Notes: generated by a model not told the origin, from the letters alone. 64,000 bases of DNA from Temnopleurus reevesii (GCA_036244855.1 BQKZ01000016.1:230190-294189); one strand, 5' to 3'; counted from the stretch's first letter, positions 48,711-62,110 are shown. Numbers and translations are program-made.

Positions 48711-50336
48711 TAATGGTGAAAAGTGTAGCTATAAACGACGCGTTAAAATTATCCATCTCCTACTGTCTTCATGTTCAGCATTAGACAAAGCGTGAACTAC
48801 TTTGTTATAAAGAATATTACCAATCAGGACAAGAGGCACTTACATCTAACTATATAATTAAGAACAACTGCAAATAATGACAATAAATCAGGAACATCAA
48901 TTATATTCACGTTATTATTATTATTTGTCTTTTCTTTTTTAATTTTCTTTTATTCTTTTTTTTTCTCTGCCTCGCTATACCGTGACCACAGATGTTAAGC
49001 TGTAGTGATATTGATTGGATCCCTGAGATTCCCGATGGGAAGACTGTAAGTTAATTAAAGCTGACATTGGTAGACTCCTTCTTTCGTCACGTCATTGAAT
49101 GGATAAATACACAACAACCAAGGAATCTGATCTGAAAGCAGCCAATATCGTCAAAGATATGAATACCTTTCCGTGAATGTTTTGGAAAATGCGGGAATCA
49201 AGAATTAAATTCTTTCTTGGTGCTTTAATACCCAGATCGAGATCTCAGTTCATTTATTTTCTTTTCTTATACTATATACATCGATGGCATATAAAATTAA
49301 TAAGAGAGTTGTAATAGAGTCGTTGGCTATGTATAAATCTTCTCCATTAAAGGTATTCAGTAGTAATTGTCAGAAATTGAGGTAAAACAAGCTAATGTAT
49401 TCACAAATTACTTTACATGCATATATATTACTGGGTACGAAATTAGGAGAAAAATTCGCACGTATTCTTAATTATTTTAGTTAGAAAATGCCGATTAGCC
49501 GTTGTTTCTACGGAACACTACATGCATGGACTGCCAGCTGACACAGACCCAAAGTGACAAAGTGAATGGGTTAACAGGTGGTATTGTGTGTGGAGTGTGA
49601 ATTCGCATTAATTTTACACTTAAGGTCATGTACATTACATTCCACCGGCAACCTGACGCGCAAACCGCCTCAAGAAAAAAAGGGGATCCAGCACCTCTTC
49701 TTTGTCACCCCTCCCCGAACTGACAAGCAAAACAAAAGAAATCACCAGTTAACTTTTACAATAAATTACTTGTAGCTCATCCCCATATCACCACCCCCAC
49801 TTCCCACCACTTCCCACCAAGGGTAAAGGCGTAAATTGGCAATCAATGGAACAAACACCAAATGTGTGATCTTCTATACTCCCCATTCACCTGTTCTTCT
49901 AGTGGATAAACGCCTTCCTTGAAAACAAATTGCGAAGACAACTTGGGAAATAGTCTGATGATGAAGGTTGAAACAAATTACTCATTAAAGAAACGTGGAA
50001 CGATGTATGCTCGATCGTTTTCTGCACATCATTTTTTTTCTTTTGAATATTTATGAGTGAATCAAAATGCCAAAATAAGTTTTCCATTGATTGCCAATTG
50101 CCAAGCGGGTTCCTACTAAGCGAATCAGAATGGTGGTTTCCAATGTCGAAATCATTTTGCAGATACTTTGCCACTGATTGTAGCTTGGGATCTATAACGT
50201 TAAGCCCGCCGCCCTTTAGCACATTTTTAGCAGCAAATCTAAAAATCTAGAACACCATCATGCATTTAGCTTTATGCAAAATATTGAAAATGAATATTCA
50301 TGAGAAATCCAAATAATTATACCCTCTAAACATATT
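48711..50336. other. Intergenic, nothing recognised
   Basis: AT-rich, T-rich run near 48925-48966. No supported frame. Confidence 0.5.
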
Positions 50337-50648
50337 GGCCCGTATTCTGATGTCAGGTTTAACTTAAACAAGAGATTAAATATGTGGTTTAAGTATGGGA
50401 AGCCAAAAGAGGCTTGAATCTATAACAGTCGATGTTTAATTTACCAGCACATTTGGCATCCATAGTATCTAAATCTGTCTCGGAATAAAAACTTCAATAG
50501 TTTTCTACATTATAAGATCGTGGGGAAAGAGAGCAGTTAACATAAGAATTATACATTATAAATAAAGATTTGGCACTTTTAGCTACCCATACTTAAACCA
50601 CAGATTTAGACCAGGGTTAACTTAAACGTCGCTATCGGAATACGGGCC
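50337..50648. mobile_element. Palindromic MITE with GGCCCGTATTC ends
   Basis: Left GGCCCGTATTCTGATGTCAG and right CGCTATCGGAATACGGGCC are inverses. Inner arms TGTGGTTTAAGTATGGG and CCCATACTTAAACCACAG also mirror. About 310 bp. Confidence 0.8.
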
Positions 50649-50784
50649 ATAAAGGCTGGGTCTGGGCTAGAAAACTCTTGATTTGATTAAAAGCAGAACT
50701 ATCAGACGTAGAGTTAAAAAAAAACGTTAAAGGTAAATTGGATGATAAATGAGAAAACTCTAAATTTTTCAATAATATAACTTA

Positions 50785-51365
50785 AAGGGGAATTACACCC
50801 AGATGATAATGTACGGTCAATAAATGAAGAGAAATCAGATGAACATAATGTGAAAGTTTGAGCAAAATCGGACAACCCATTCAAAAGTTATGAGTTTTCA
50901 AAGTTATCAATTCCAGCTGTACTGGGCATCCTTGAATTGCATGCGTATAGCTAATTAGCATAATCTGTGAAGTCATACATGGAGAACTCATCATTCACTT
51001 TATATATAAATTTATTGAAAATTGATCAATATCACATTTCAAATGAGGAATCAAAACCGTTCTTTCTGGAATGCTTGCAGAATTGATGTGGCTATAATAT
51101 ATTTAACCGAAGAAACAAAAGTTTATCTACTTTTCTTGAAATAGAGGAAAATTTGAAATGTTGTGTACAAAGCGAATTGAGAGTTCTCCATGTTGGCAGC
51201 CATTTTGTGCATGTGCGTTTGCCAATTTAAGGAGCCCATGATGGGTGTAAATCAAAACTTTCAAAATTCATAACTTTTGAATGGATTATCCAATTTTGCT
51301 CAAATTTTCACAGTTTGTTTATCTTATTTTTCTTCATATAATGATAGTGCAAAGTGACACATTTT
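50785..51365. mobile_element. Long palindromic element, copy 2 (partner 38180-38700)
   Basis: AGCAAAATCGGACAACCCAT then TCAAAAGTTATGAGTTTTC mirrors AAAATTCATAACTTTTGAAT then GGATTATCCAATTTTGCTC. The CAGCCATTTTGTGCATG centre matches copy 1. Confidence 0.7.
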
Positions 51366-53299
51366 GGCCATGTGTTAAGGCGCATCCAATGCACTCATCG
51401 GTTATAGTCTTACTAATACATACTATTTTAAAGAATCCTTTTGAACCCGTATGCATATGTTTATAATATCCAAAAGGCCGGACCAATGAATGCAAAGGCA
51501 CCAATGTATCTATCGACGAAAAAAAAAGAAACATAAATTTTGGTTAACGGGTCGAAAAGGAGTTTTATAAACAATAGACATAATAAACTATGGAAGAATC
51601 AATGTTGAGTGATATCATTGAAATATTCATAACTTTCTTGTTCATTGTCTGATTTGCTTCAAACCTTTCTATGTTATGTTCGCCTAATTGATCTGCTGTT
51701 AATCAAAGCTTTTCTGACCAAGACCTAGGCTTTCATATATAATATCCAAACTCTAATCAGATGTTTGAAATGTGCAAATCTTTCATGTGCAAGGAATCAG
51801 AAATTTCAATTAAGTCCAGCATCTTAAAATAGAAATCTCTGCAATGCAGAATAGAACTCCTTCATCAACCTCAGTCACATCAAGTCACTAGCTCGCACAT
51901 ACCCCCGACGAATATTCAATCCTCACTAATTTAAATATTTGCTCTGAAGCCCATCGAGGTAATTTCTTTTGTTAAACTTTGATTAAATACGCTCTCAAGT
52001 TTCCATTCTAAGAATTGTTACCTAAATTGCTTGATCAAACAAGACCAAAAGATGTATAAAGGTTTTAAATACATCGGATAAAAGATGTGATATTTGATAT
52101 TAAGCTATCATAATTATTGATGAAGGTACTCGGGGAAACTGCGTTTCCGCATGCGAGTAACTATTTCTAAAAATGAATAACAGTTTCAATTAGATGTATC
52201 AACTACAATTATTCATAAACTATGCCACACGATATAAATTATTAAATACGTTTTTTTTTCTATTGTTATTTCAGTATCAATTCACAGATTATTAATCATA
52301 ATCTAATCTAATAATCATTTAATAATTTTCTACTTGTTACTTTGTCTCACTTGTCTATTTTAGAGTGGGCTTGCACTTTAAGAGCAACGACACTTATTAC
52401 CGACAGTCTACGTAAAATTAAAAAGACTCAGCTATAGCTATAAATTCATAATTCTAAACCCATATTTCACCAGATTCAAAATCAAACGTTTCCATATCGA
52501 TTTCCCTTATTCGCGTTTTTCATCAACCTCAAAATCTCTTGGAGTATGATCAACCCCTTTAAAGGCAGATCCCTTCTCGTGAGAGGAGATGAAAGGATTT
52601 GACTTCCTGACAATGTCGCTCATGGCAAAGAAAAGGAGAGATGGTTTACGATGTCGTTCAAGCTTCCTCATCCTCCACCTTCTCAGCGAATGTTCACGCC
52701 AACAAGTCTAAAGAAAGGTAAGGGGGAAATGAAGTAAGCAAACAGTCTCAAATGCACTGACATCTCCAGCGGCAGAAGATGGGTGCTTATAGGCGGGACA
52801 TGATTAGAGGAAGATGGAAATATAGAAGGTGACTGCTATCACTCATTATTGCGTGGGTTATCAATATCATGCTCTATAATGATATTCATTCTTAGAATAA
52901 ATGTGAAAAAGTGTAACCAACATTCGACAATTACATTATTTTCACAGGTATTATAAAAAAAAATAATTGATATCCAACTTACAGTGGAATTGCAAAATCG
53001 TACCATAAGTATATAGGACATGTTTTACACTATTTTTGGTTAGAAAATGGCCGAGTTATACCAAAACCAGAGGGCAGAAGTAGTAATGAATGCTCAAGAT
53101 TCCTCATCTCAACCACACATTCAGGAAAAAAGGGTGCATCATTGGGATCACCTTTTAAGGTACAACATCGTATCCTTCAGAAAGGATGAGAGATCGTACT
53201 ATTAGATCTAAATAAACATAATACAAAATGAACAGTTGTGGGGATTGAACTGCGTTATTTAAAGGATCGAGTCTATCATGTCTATCGAGTCTATACACG
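51366..53299. other. Intergenic, nothing recognised
   Basis: AT-rich. A slightly GC-richer patch at 52560-52700 has only broken frames. Confidence 0.5.
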
Positions 53300-53567
53300 T
53301 GGAGGCGTTGTGGTGTAGTGGTTCTGACTCTCGCCTTTCAACCCGAGGGTCGTAGGTTCGAATCTTACCCATGGCGTCAATTTCCTTCAATTCAGGAAAA
53401 AAAAATCATCCACATCGTGCTGCACTCAACCCAGGTGAGATAAATGGGTACCGGTAGGAAGAAATTCCTTGAATGCAGTGAGCGCCGAATGGTAGCCATG
53501 CTATAGCCGGGTAATAATACACAGAGCGCTTAGAAACACTTTGTATTAAGCGCTATATAAATGTTGT

Positions 53568-53642
<75 letters not shown>
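53300..53642 (+). mobile_element. Full-length tRNA-derived SINE with (ATT)n tail
   Basis: The head has a pol III A box (TGGTGTAGTGG at 53311-53321) and a B box (GGTTCGAATCT near 53355). The tRNA-like part most resembles tRNA-Glu, but the anticodon stem-loop does not fold as a functional tRNA. The body ends AGAGCGCTTAGAAACAC and AAGCGCTATATAAATG, followed by about 70 nt of ATT repeat. Its tail explains the fragments at 1, 20868, 26660, 30799 and 47490. Confidence 0.8.
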
Positions 53643-53644
<2 letters not shown>

Positions 53645-56600
53645 ACGAAGTCAGAAGAGTATATTGACCGACGGATATTATTAGGATATCAAATCCTTCG
53701 AAGCAGATCCTATGTTCATCGCGTTCATTGTTTCTTGACGGATACCGTAGTTGAGATAGCCGTATGCAAAAACTTTCCAAATATCCGCTTGAGATTGACC
53801 GACTAATGAAAGGTTACAGTTTTGCATCCTTTTCAATTTATTTGCTGACATTATATCAAAAGAGTGCGACATTGCACCGTTTCGAGTTATTCCACAGGTT
53901 GAACATGTTAGAAAATGTTTGCACGTTTTGTATACACTCTATTTTCTTAATGTGTTTATTTTTCACCCAGTAGGAAGTCGGATGTGATAACTATACAACG
54001 TGAAAGTATATTTCTGTGAATGGATATGCGTAACTCAACTTTGACAACGTTCAATAATACACCATTGAACTGACTATATATGCTTTTGGGAGTATCACGT
54101 CACTTCCATATTCCTTTTGAAAAGATGCAAACATAACCCAGAAACCACGAAATGAATGCCATAGAATTTAAAAAACCGCTGCCAATTATGATATTCCGTA
54201 AACGGAAACCCATGCCAAAGATGATAAATTGACGCTTGCCTTAGCGTCATAAACAAGAGAGTAATACCAGAAGGATAAAATAAGCGAAGATCATCGGATA
54301 GCATGCATCTGTCTGATTTTTATTCCTATCAATAATTCATAGGACCTTGTGCATGCACCCGCTAAATAGCGTATAATATTCATAGCGATTGCTGAAGCAT
54401 CAGTTTCTTGTTTCCCCCATCCTTCATTGGATGCAAAGATGAAGATAAGGTGAAAGAGAAATGAGAGGGAAGAAGGGACTCGGTGTGGTAGTATGGACCA
54501 CAATGTTTATTATATACTAAAAATGAAAGAAAAGCTTCACTTCTGGAGCAGTCGGTGACTAGATGCACAAAGGAACATTTCAAAGTATCACCGGGTTTTT
54601 ATCATTTTTATCCTGAAAAATCATAATATTATCTAGTAATGGTATGTTAATACAGCAATCGGATTCATAATAATACAAAAGCAATATTTGCATGTATTAC
54701 AGAAACATAAATATACTAAAAACAAAACATGATGAATTAATAAAATAGTATATATATATACGTAATACAATATTGTTTATATTCGTAATAAATTGATTAA
54801 GAAATAATCTAATCAATTGAAATATGTGGTATATTCCAATTTCTACCACTCACATAGTTTTCTTCGGAAGTAAAGTTGAATGCTTTTAATACACTTCCGG
54901 TAAAAGCTTTGATCAATATATTTTTTACCACGTGACTGAGATGGGAAGGTATGGATTTGGTCACAGCCTGAAAGAAGCAAGTTTGCAGATAATAAGCAAG
55001 TTTGCAGAGAATGGAAGTCCATTTCTTTCATATATCTTGAGTCATTTCATGTTTACCCGGTGAAATGTCTTACAAAACATTGACACAAAAAGAGGAAGTG
55101 ATGGTGATGAAATCAATCTCGTGTGCCTTAAGTTGCTGGAATGCCCCAAGAGGAGTGGAGGGGAGTATGTATAATTACTTGAATTTTAATCTTCAAACAA
55201 ACTGTGAACATATCCCAAATTGTTTTTGTATTGTATCAGGTGAATATTTCTTTTTACTACAGTTGAGATATTGATGAGATATATCAGTTCCTGTTGCTAT
55301 TGTTGATGCTGGTTTTTTTTTTTATTACTTCGATAGCATCAATTATCATTGCTGTTTTTACCAATATTATATATCATCACCCTAATAATTATCATCATTA
55401 GTTTAATCGTTATCATTTAAACTGGACCAATTTGTTGATAAATTCATTTTCAAATCATTTATTCATTTGCTCACGACAGTGAATGTATATAACGTTCACA
55501 GTCATCTTGAAACAAATATAATAACATCACGACTATTCCGATTGAGATTGTTGATTAGAATTAAATTGAGAAGAAATTCAGTACATTTTGATTATGTTTC
55601 TTATAAACGTTGCGACGGCGCTGATGTAAGCATCGCCACGTTAAATCATTATATCCAAATCAGATTTGTAACATTTACTTGAGATTTATCTGAACTGTAA
55701 TATAAACGGATAATGTTTATTTTATCATGATGTATTATGAAGGGGACTTAAGAAAATTGAATTGATCCTTTACTTTGAGATATACCCTTCTAATAGCGCA
55801 CTAGAAAGAAATTGCAGAGATCATTCCTAATCAGAGCACATCAACTTCTATTGCTTTGAAGAATTATGAATGAAGGCTAGCTACTACTTGAATCTCTCTC
55901 ATATTTTCCCCATTTTGCCTTATAGTAGCAAAAACCCACACAGATAAACGTGAACCCTCTTTTGTGTAATCGCTATGAATGGAGAATGAAAATGCCTTCG
56001 AAGTTATAAGAGTGAATGGAGCTATTTGGAAGTCAGTACTGCTTGAAAGCGTTGTGTACAATTTGGCGGGTGGCAATATGTAAACCAGAATAATATGAAA
56101 TATATACATTAAGGAATATCGACTCACATCGAACACAATTCCACCGCCCACATACAAGGGATGATTCTGATCTCTGTAAAATATTGACCTTAAATTTTTA
56201 TGAGTTCACGGTTTTATAATTTACTTTAAAGCACTGCAATATATAATCCATAAAGGTGAGCAAAATATTAGGTACTCGCTAATGAGTATTGTAAAAGTAC
56301 TCTCGGATAATTGCCTTTAATGATTCTTGTATATCTAAGATTACCATTTAACCGTGCCGTTTCTGGTTTTATAGTTTTGATATAGAATTAAAAGCGACAA
56401 AACCTAAAGAATTTTTTCTTTAAAGTTGTATTGGATAATAATGATCAAGATCCTTTTGCTTAAGACCTATTATTTATGATGAGACAGAAGACTCGAAAAC
56501 GCGTGATTTCTATTAACATAATTGAGGTATTAAAAGTTTTGTCCACAATTAGCCATGTGCCGTGAAAAACGATATTACAAAATGTTTAAAAAATTCCCCG

Positions 56601-57442
56601 AAAATGAAATGTTATCAACTAAAATACAAATACCAACTAAAATACAAATACAATCTAAAATCCCAATCGTCCTTGATATTGGTTTTCCGAAACTTGGTTT
56701 GTTGATTTCCTAGACTTATTAGTATTCAATGGATCTCTCATTTCTTTGGACAAGAGGGGAATGGTTCAATTTGTATTGCAGAGTGCTTTTGCAATCGAGT
56801 GTCAGAACTTTACTCGCATATTGGAAACCAGGGTACATAGTGCATACAATCGGAGTGGCTGTATGCAAATTTATAAGAACCTAATCATAATTTGTCTCCA
56901 CGTACTAATAAAATAAATACTTAAACAGCTTGAGTTTGCTTGTCTGCTAAATCGTTTCACACGCTTACCATTTCCTCTCTTTTACTGTTGGCATGGAAGA
57001 TTTTATTATCCTCACCACAAAAAAGTAGAAGAAAGTGTTCATCATTATCATTGTCACCACTGAAATATTTCTTATTGTTACTGTTGTATTCAATATTTTT
57101 CTACCGCTAATTACGGTCAACAGGTCAATGAGTTCAAGTAATGCCTTACGTGCCGTGAATTAAGATGATATATTTCTCAGTGCTAGAAATCCTGCTACTG
57201 ATATTCCTAACACGATTGTTCAAGTATTCAACAAAAGTAGCGGTAGAAAACATTGAATACAGCAGTAACAATAAGAATATTTTAGTGATGAAAACAATAA
57301 TGATCTTAATTTTCATTGAACTCCGCTTTCAGTATTGCATATACATGTTTTAAAAATCTATTCAAATTTTTGACCTTCTATAAAACAAAATATCATTTTT
57401 TTCTTACGATGTGCTTCTTGACATGTAACGGCAAACAAAATG
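53643..57442. other. Intergenic, nothing recognised
   Basis: AT-rich, with a short TA run near 54750-54760. No supported frame. Confidence 0.5.
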
Positions 57443-57445
57443 TAT

Positions 57446-57489
<44 letters not shown>
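57443..57489. repeat. (GT)n microsatellite
   Basis: About 45 nt of nearly pure GT. Confidence 0.9.
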
Positions 57490-57490
<1 letters not shown>

Positions 57491-59719
57491 TTTCTGTGTG
57501 ATATATGTGTACTTGTGTTTGGATAAAGGTCTGGATAATAGCATACATATGCGTCGTGAAAATATTAGACAAATTCTGTTCTAAAATTAGCATACTTGAA
57601 GTGTACACACATGATTCTCTATCACTGAAGTTCACAACATTGACACTATAGCTTTGAAAACAGCACTGGTCACAGTGAGACCCTCTTTTCATCTTTTACA
57701 TGGCCTCCGGCCAGCTGAGGGCGAAGAACCAGGAAAGGTACCAATAACGACAAAGTCAAGAGCAATGTGAAAATGATACCAGACTCAGTGTAAATGTCAC
57801 GAGCCTACTTTGTAGCGATTCAAAATATCCTCGGGTGGATTCGAAGAATAAAATTGTCTGAACGAGACCGCCTACTGTAAGTTAGTGTGTGTTGAATTCT
57901 TTCGTCACTCAACACAGAGAGCTTTAAAACAGGGTATTGATGTTCTCATTGGTTTGGACCCCTATTACTTAACAAAAACATCGTTTTAAGATAAATCATT
58001 CATTAAGTAAAATAATTATTACCTGAATATTGTATAGTACTTGAATTTCAGTTGCTCTAAATCCAGCATAAATAACAATTGTTATCACATTACAAACAGA
58101 GATCAAAATGATCTATATTCTCAAGAAACGTACTACATCGAGAAAAAGGTCTTCCATTTAGAGGTTAATGACGCACAGACATTAAGTTACCACCGTCCAT
58201 TTATTGTCCAAAAATAACTTCCAAATTTGCTTTATTCGGTTCATTCCTTTGCAGTTCTCTTCAGCAGCTGTACAAAGGTGGCTCAATGATTCTTAATGAT
58301 ACTAAATCCTTATCTAAGCCAACTCAAAGGGATCCAAATACATGTGAATGATTAATAATAACCATGACTCTGATGAAAATGAAAAGAATAATAATGACTT
58401 ATGAGGTTTTATTTATGATTGAATCTCAGCGCACATCGTCATATATGTTAGTAACCCCCCGGGTCCACCCTTGACAACAGGTCAAGTAGAACGACGAGTA
58501 TATAATTGCACCCGTTTCCTCGTCGCCACGTAAGCCAAATGTTAACCAATCATTTAGATACGTACAACTTATGTGTATTGGGTTCATCAATTAGTTTCTA
58601 ATTTGATTCATCATTTACATGTACAAAGCAAGCCACTGTAAAACTATTCCTTCTTGGAAGTAAAAGTTTTCAAGTATTCTGTGCATTTCTGGGTGTTATT
58701 TATGTGCTACAGATAAACTATAAAGGTAAAGGATGGTACCAAATAATTCATTGGAATGAGAATAATCGTCATGATTACCCTGGAAAGTCGGCAATATTGG
58801 TGAAGATTATCTATATGATACTAGACCTACTTATGCGTTTTGAAAGTATCATCAGTATCTTTAAGATCCCTCTGAATTCTAGGAATGATATGATACGTTA
58901 TCAGCTTCGCATCAGCTTTCATCTTGCCTAGCAGAACCTCCATGCTCCATCGGATATACTATCAACTTGCTAACATCCAACTTTTTTTCTTCCAGAAAGG
59001 AGATCCTTGCATCAACATGATGGATTGTATGCTCAACAGGTACCGCGGAACGTTTTTAGAAATGCGAGGGCCGCGAATCACCATTTAACACAATCCCAAA
59101 GGCTTAAACGCATTAACTGAAAAAGTGGACGCTGCACCCCCCCCCCCCTTTCCCTCGTACCCTGGGCCTGCTAAATGTATGTATCTATCAATAAAATACA
59201 AATATTGCTACAAATACATTCCCGTTTCAATCTCAGGCGATTCGCATATGAAAGTGTTTAGAGGATTCTTTTTTCAAGTTATTTATATGAATGCTTAAGA
59301 ATCTCTGTCGAATTTAGAAGTATCCCCCCAAAATCATTCCAAGATGTAAATAGTCAGACTCACGAAACTAATTAGGATTATTTACCAAATGTAACTTACA
59401 AAATGTAAGACTTACCTCGACAGAAATCGATCTTTTGTATTGATATATCGTATGTGTGGACATGAACTCAATGGGGGGGGGGGTGTAGTTATTGATATCA
59501 GTTGGTTTCTCTGATTCTGTCCACTTCCATGATACACACTAATTTAGGAATTTAAACCAGAAAATGCGAAGCTCTGGAGTGCTAACCTTACAAATTGTGT
59601 TAAGCCCCTTCTGGTTCGATAAGTTTTACCTTATCCCACACAACTCGAGGGCGTTTATTATACATGTCAAAATGATCTCGGAATAACCCAGATGAGTTAG
59701 CGCCCTTCTGGCTCCAGCA
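57490..59719. other. Intergenic, nothing recognised
   Basis: AT-rich with a C run near 59139-59148 and a G run near 59474-59482. No supported frame. Confidence 0.5.
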
Positions 59720-60302
59720 GATGATCTACAGTAGATATGAAACTATTGAGATAAAAAGAACGTTGCTTCTGACACGAAAATTGGCTTTAATTCATATTAA
59801 TCTATCTTTAGAGAGAAAATAAATATAGATAATAAAGATGATAATAACGATAATGATGGTGATGATAATGATAATGAGAATGATAATGATGGTGATGGTA
59901 GTGACGATGATAATTGTGGTGTTGGTGATAATGATGATGATGATGGTGATGATAGTGATGATGATGATTATGGTGGTGGTGACAATGATAATGATGGTGA
60001 TGGTAGTGATGATGATAATTATGGTGTTGGTGATAATGATGATGATGATGGTGATGATAGTGATGATGATGATGATTATGGTGGTGGTGATGATAATGAT
60101 AATGATGGTGATGGCGTTCATCATACATGTTAACATCTTTAACCTGATGATCTACAGTAGATATGAAACTATTGATAATAAAATCCTTCTGGCACGAAAC
60201 CTGGCTTTAAATCGAATCAATCCATCTTTAGGGAGAAAATAAATATAGATGATGATGATGATGATAGTGATGATCATATTAATGATGATGATAATGATGA
60301 TA

Positions 60303-60334
<32 letters not shown>

Positions 60335-60357
60335 GGTGATGATGATGATGATGATGA
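59720..60357. repeat. (GAT)n satellite with tandemly duplicated flank
   Basis: A roughly 105-nt segment starting GATGATCTACAGTAGATATG occurs at 59720 and again at 60146, each followed by GAT/GGT/AAT repeats. Inside the first block a longer unit (GGTGATGGTAGTGA...GATGATAATT) also repeats about 120 nt later. His-, Ile- and Met-rich frames here are artefacts. Confidence 0.85.
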
Positions 60358-60415
60358 CAAAACAAAACAGAGGGGCTTATAAAGCAATGCGATATATATA
60401 AGTCAATTGTAGAGA

Positions 60416-60880
60416 AGTGACGAATGTACCGCATCACCACGTCATGTTACTTGATCTAAAGTTGACATTTTGCTATACTGTTTGAATTATTTATAGTTAT
60501 GTTTCAATTACGCGTAACTTTCTCATCTATTGTCCAATTTCACTCATTTTTTTCTCAGGTTATTATTGGCTTAAATAAAACGTTCAAGCTATTCAAAACC
60601 TTCACGATCACCATGACAATGTATTTGAATCGTTGAAAAATATGGTTTCTAAGAAAGATGGAACTGTTATGGCGAGCAGAGTAATCAATTAAGAGGTGAT
60701 GATAGAAGGTGAGTTGAAGGGTGAAATTCTTTTTGAAGGAAAGGATTAGCCATGAAAGAGTCTTAGGACACCTGCCAGACATAAACAGTTGGGATGACAT
60801 AGAGGAGAAGAATATTAAAGGGAACCGTCAAGAAACGGCATAGGAATTAGATTAGTACAACAAAGAACCAGAGAACAGAA
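60416..60880 (+). repeat. Direct duplicate, left copy (partner at 60882)
   Basis: 465 nt nearly identical to 60882-61347, ending at a single N. Copies differ by about ten substitutions and one T-run indel by eye. Holds the stop-bearing version of the possible exon described at 61026. Confidence 0.85.
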
Positions 60881-60881
60881 N
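60881..60881. other. Single-N assembly join
   Basis: The N falls exactly at the boundary between the two near-identical copies. Confidence 0.85.
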
Positions 60882-61347
60882 AGTGACGAATGTACCGCAT
60901 CACCACGTCATGTTACTTGATCTAAAGTTGACATTTTGCTATACTGTTTGAATTATTTATAGTTATGTTTCAATTACGCGTAACTTTCTCATCTATTGTC
61001 CAATTTCACTCATTTTTTTTCTCAGGTTATTTTTGGTTTGAAGCAAACGTTCAAGCTATACAAAACCTTCACGATCACCATGACAATGTATTTGAATCGT
61101 TGCAAAATATGGTTTCTAAGAAAGATGGAACTGTTATGGCGAACAGAGTAATCAATTAAGAGGTGATGATAGAAGGTGAGTTGAAGGGTGAAATTCTTTT
61201 TGAAGGAAAGGATTAGCCATGAAAGAGTCTTAGGACACCTGCCAGACATAAACAGTTGGGATGACATAGAGGAGAAGAATATTAAAGGGAACCGTCAAGA
61301 AACGGCATAGGAATTAGATTAGTACAACAAAGAACCAGAGAACAGAA
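60882..61347 (+). repeat. Direct duplicate, right copy (partner at 60416)
   Basis: See the left copy. Past 61347 the sequence is unique. Confidence 0.85.
61026..61159 (+). other. Possible last coding exon of an unknown gene
   Basis: A pyrimidine-rich CATTTTTTTTCTCAG acceptor precedes an open frame beginning YFWFEANVQAIQNLHDHHDN and ending VMANRVIN before TAA. Composition is helix-like and not low-complexity. In the duplicate at 60.56 kb the same frame has a stop six residues in. I do not recognise the family; chance is possible. Confidence 0.2.
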
Positions 61348-61379
61348 CAATCACAACAAGGAGGACAGAAAAAATAAGT

Positions 61380-61430
61380 TCAGTGAAAGTGTGTACGTGT
61401 CTGTGTGTATGTGTGTGTGTGAGAGTGATG
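61380..61430. repeat. Short GT-rich microsatellite
   Basis: Interrupted GT run between unique flanks. Confidence 0.7.
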
Positions 61431-61489
61431 GATGGGTACAATGAATAGTAATAGAATAGTCATAGGCAATCGTAGACCGGTATCATAGA

Positions 61490-62110
61490 CCCAGTCACAA
61501 GTCAACAATTTTCAATGTATGCCGACGTATTACCAAAACGTTTGTGACGTTCCTAATTGATTACAGGGGCGTTACATGGCCGTCAACACATGTTCACTCA
61601 GATTGCTCATGCGTTATTATCAAGGCGATTTAATTGAAGATGATTTTAGAATTTCCAGCTATATCGTTTGGCATATACATGTATGTACGGTGAACTACTA
61701 TGATACGTCAAAAAATTTTTGGAATACGTTACTCAAAAGTTATCAAGACGTTTTGTAAACACTTACGTCGTAATCGTAATGAATATGCTATGTGTACGGC
61801 AAAATGTTATCGTACACAAACAATTTTTATAAATTTCAATACGTCGGCCATACGATGAGTCAGACATCAAGGAGTTATCTAATTCACCATATAAGTAACT
61901 TAAAATTGGCGTTTGGTGCCGATTCCAGTAACGTTCCTTTCGTTTCTGCGGGGCGTGACCCAAACGTCAGTTAACGTAGAAAGTTGTTTGGTTTGATTTT
62001 TGTTTACACAGAACGTATCCATATCGTATTCGACGTACCAAACGTATATTAAAACTTCCCTATATGTCGGGCATATACCTAGGCTACGTCAGCTGAAACA
62101 TTCCAGTGTG
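61490..62110. repeat. ACGT/TACG-rich stretch, possible partner of 34038-34640
   Basis: Dense in ACGT and TACG words, including TATGCCGACGTATT, ATACGTCGGCCATACG and TATGTCGGGCATATACC. These look like scattered inverted copies of one short motif. Confidence 0.35.

Noticed and set aside
53300..53376. Possible tRNA gene
   Set aside because: It has A and B boxes but the anticodon stem-loop does not pair properly, and it is joined to a SINE body and ATT tail.
57393..57692. - strand frame with several cysteines (HCDQCCFQSY), considered as a second GPB5 exon
   Set aside because: No CxGxC or NCAPG motif, and half of it is GT-repeat translation.
59792..60242. His-rich, Ile-rich and Met-rich frames
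   Set aside because: Direct products of the GAT repeat in its different frames.
60555..61267. Two matching 81-residue frames on the - strand
   Set aside because: They are the antisense of the duplicated segment; the + strand frame with a splice acceptor is the more plausible reading, and repetition here comes from the assembly duplication.
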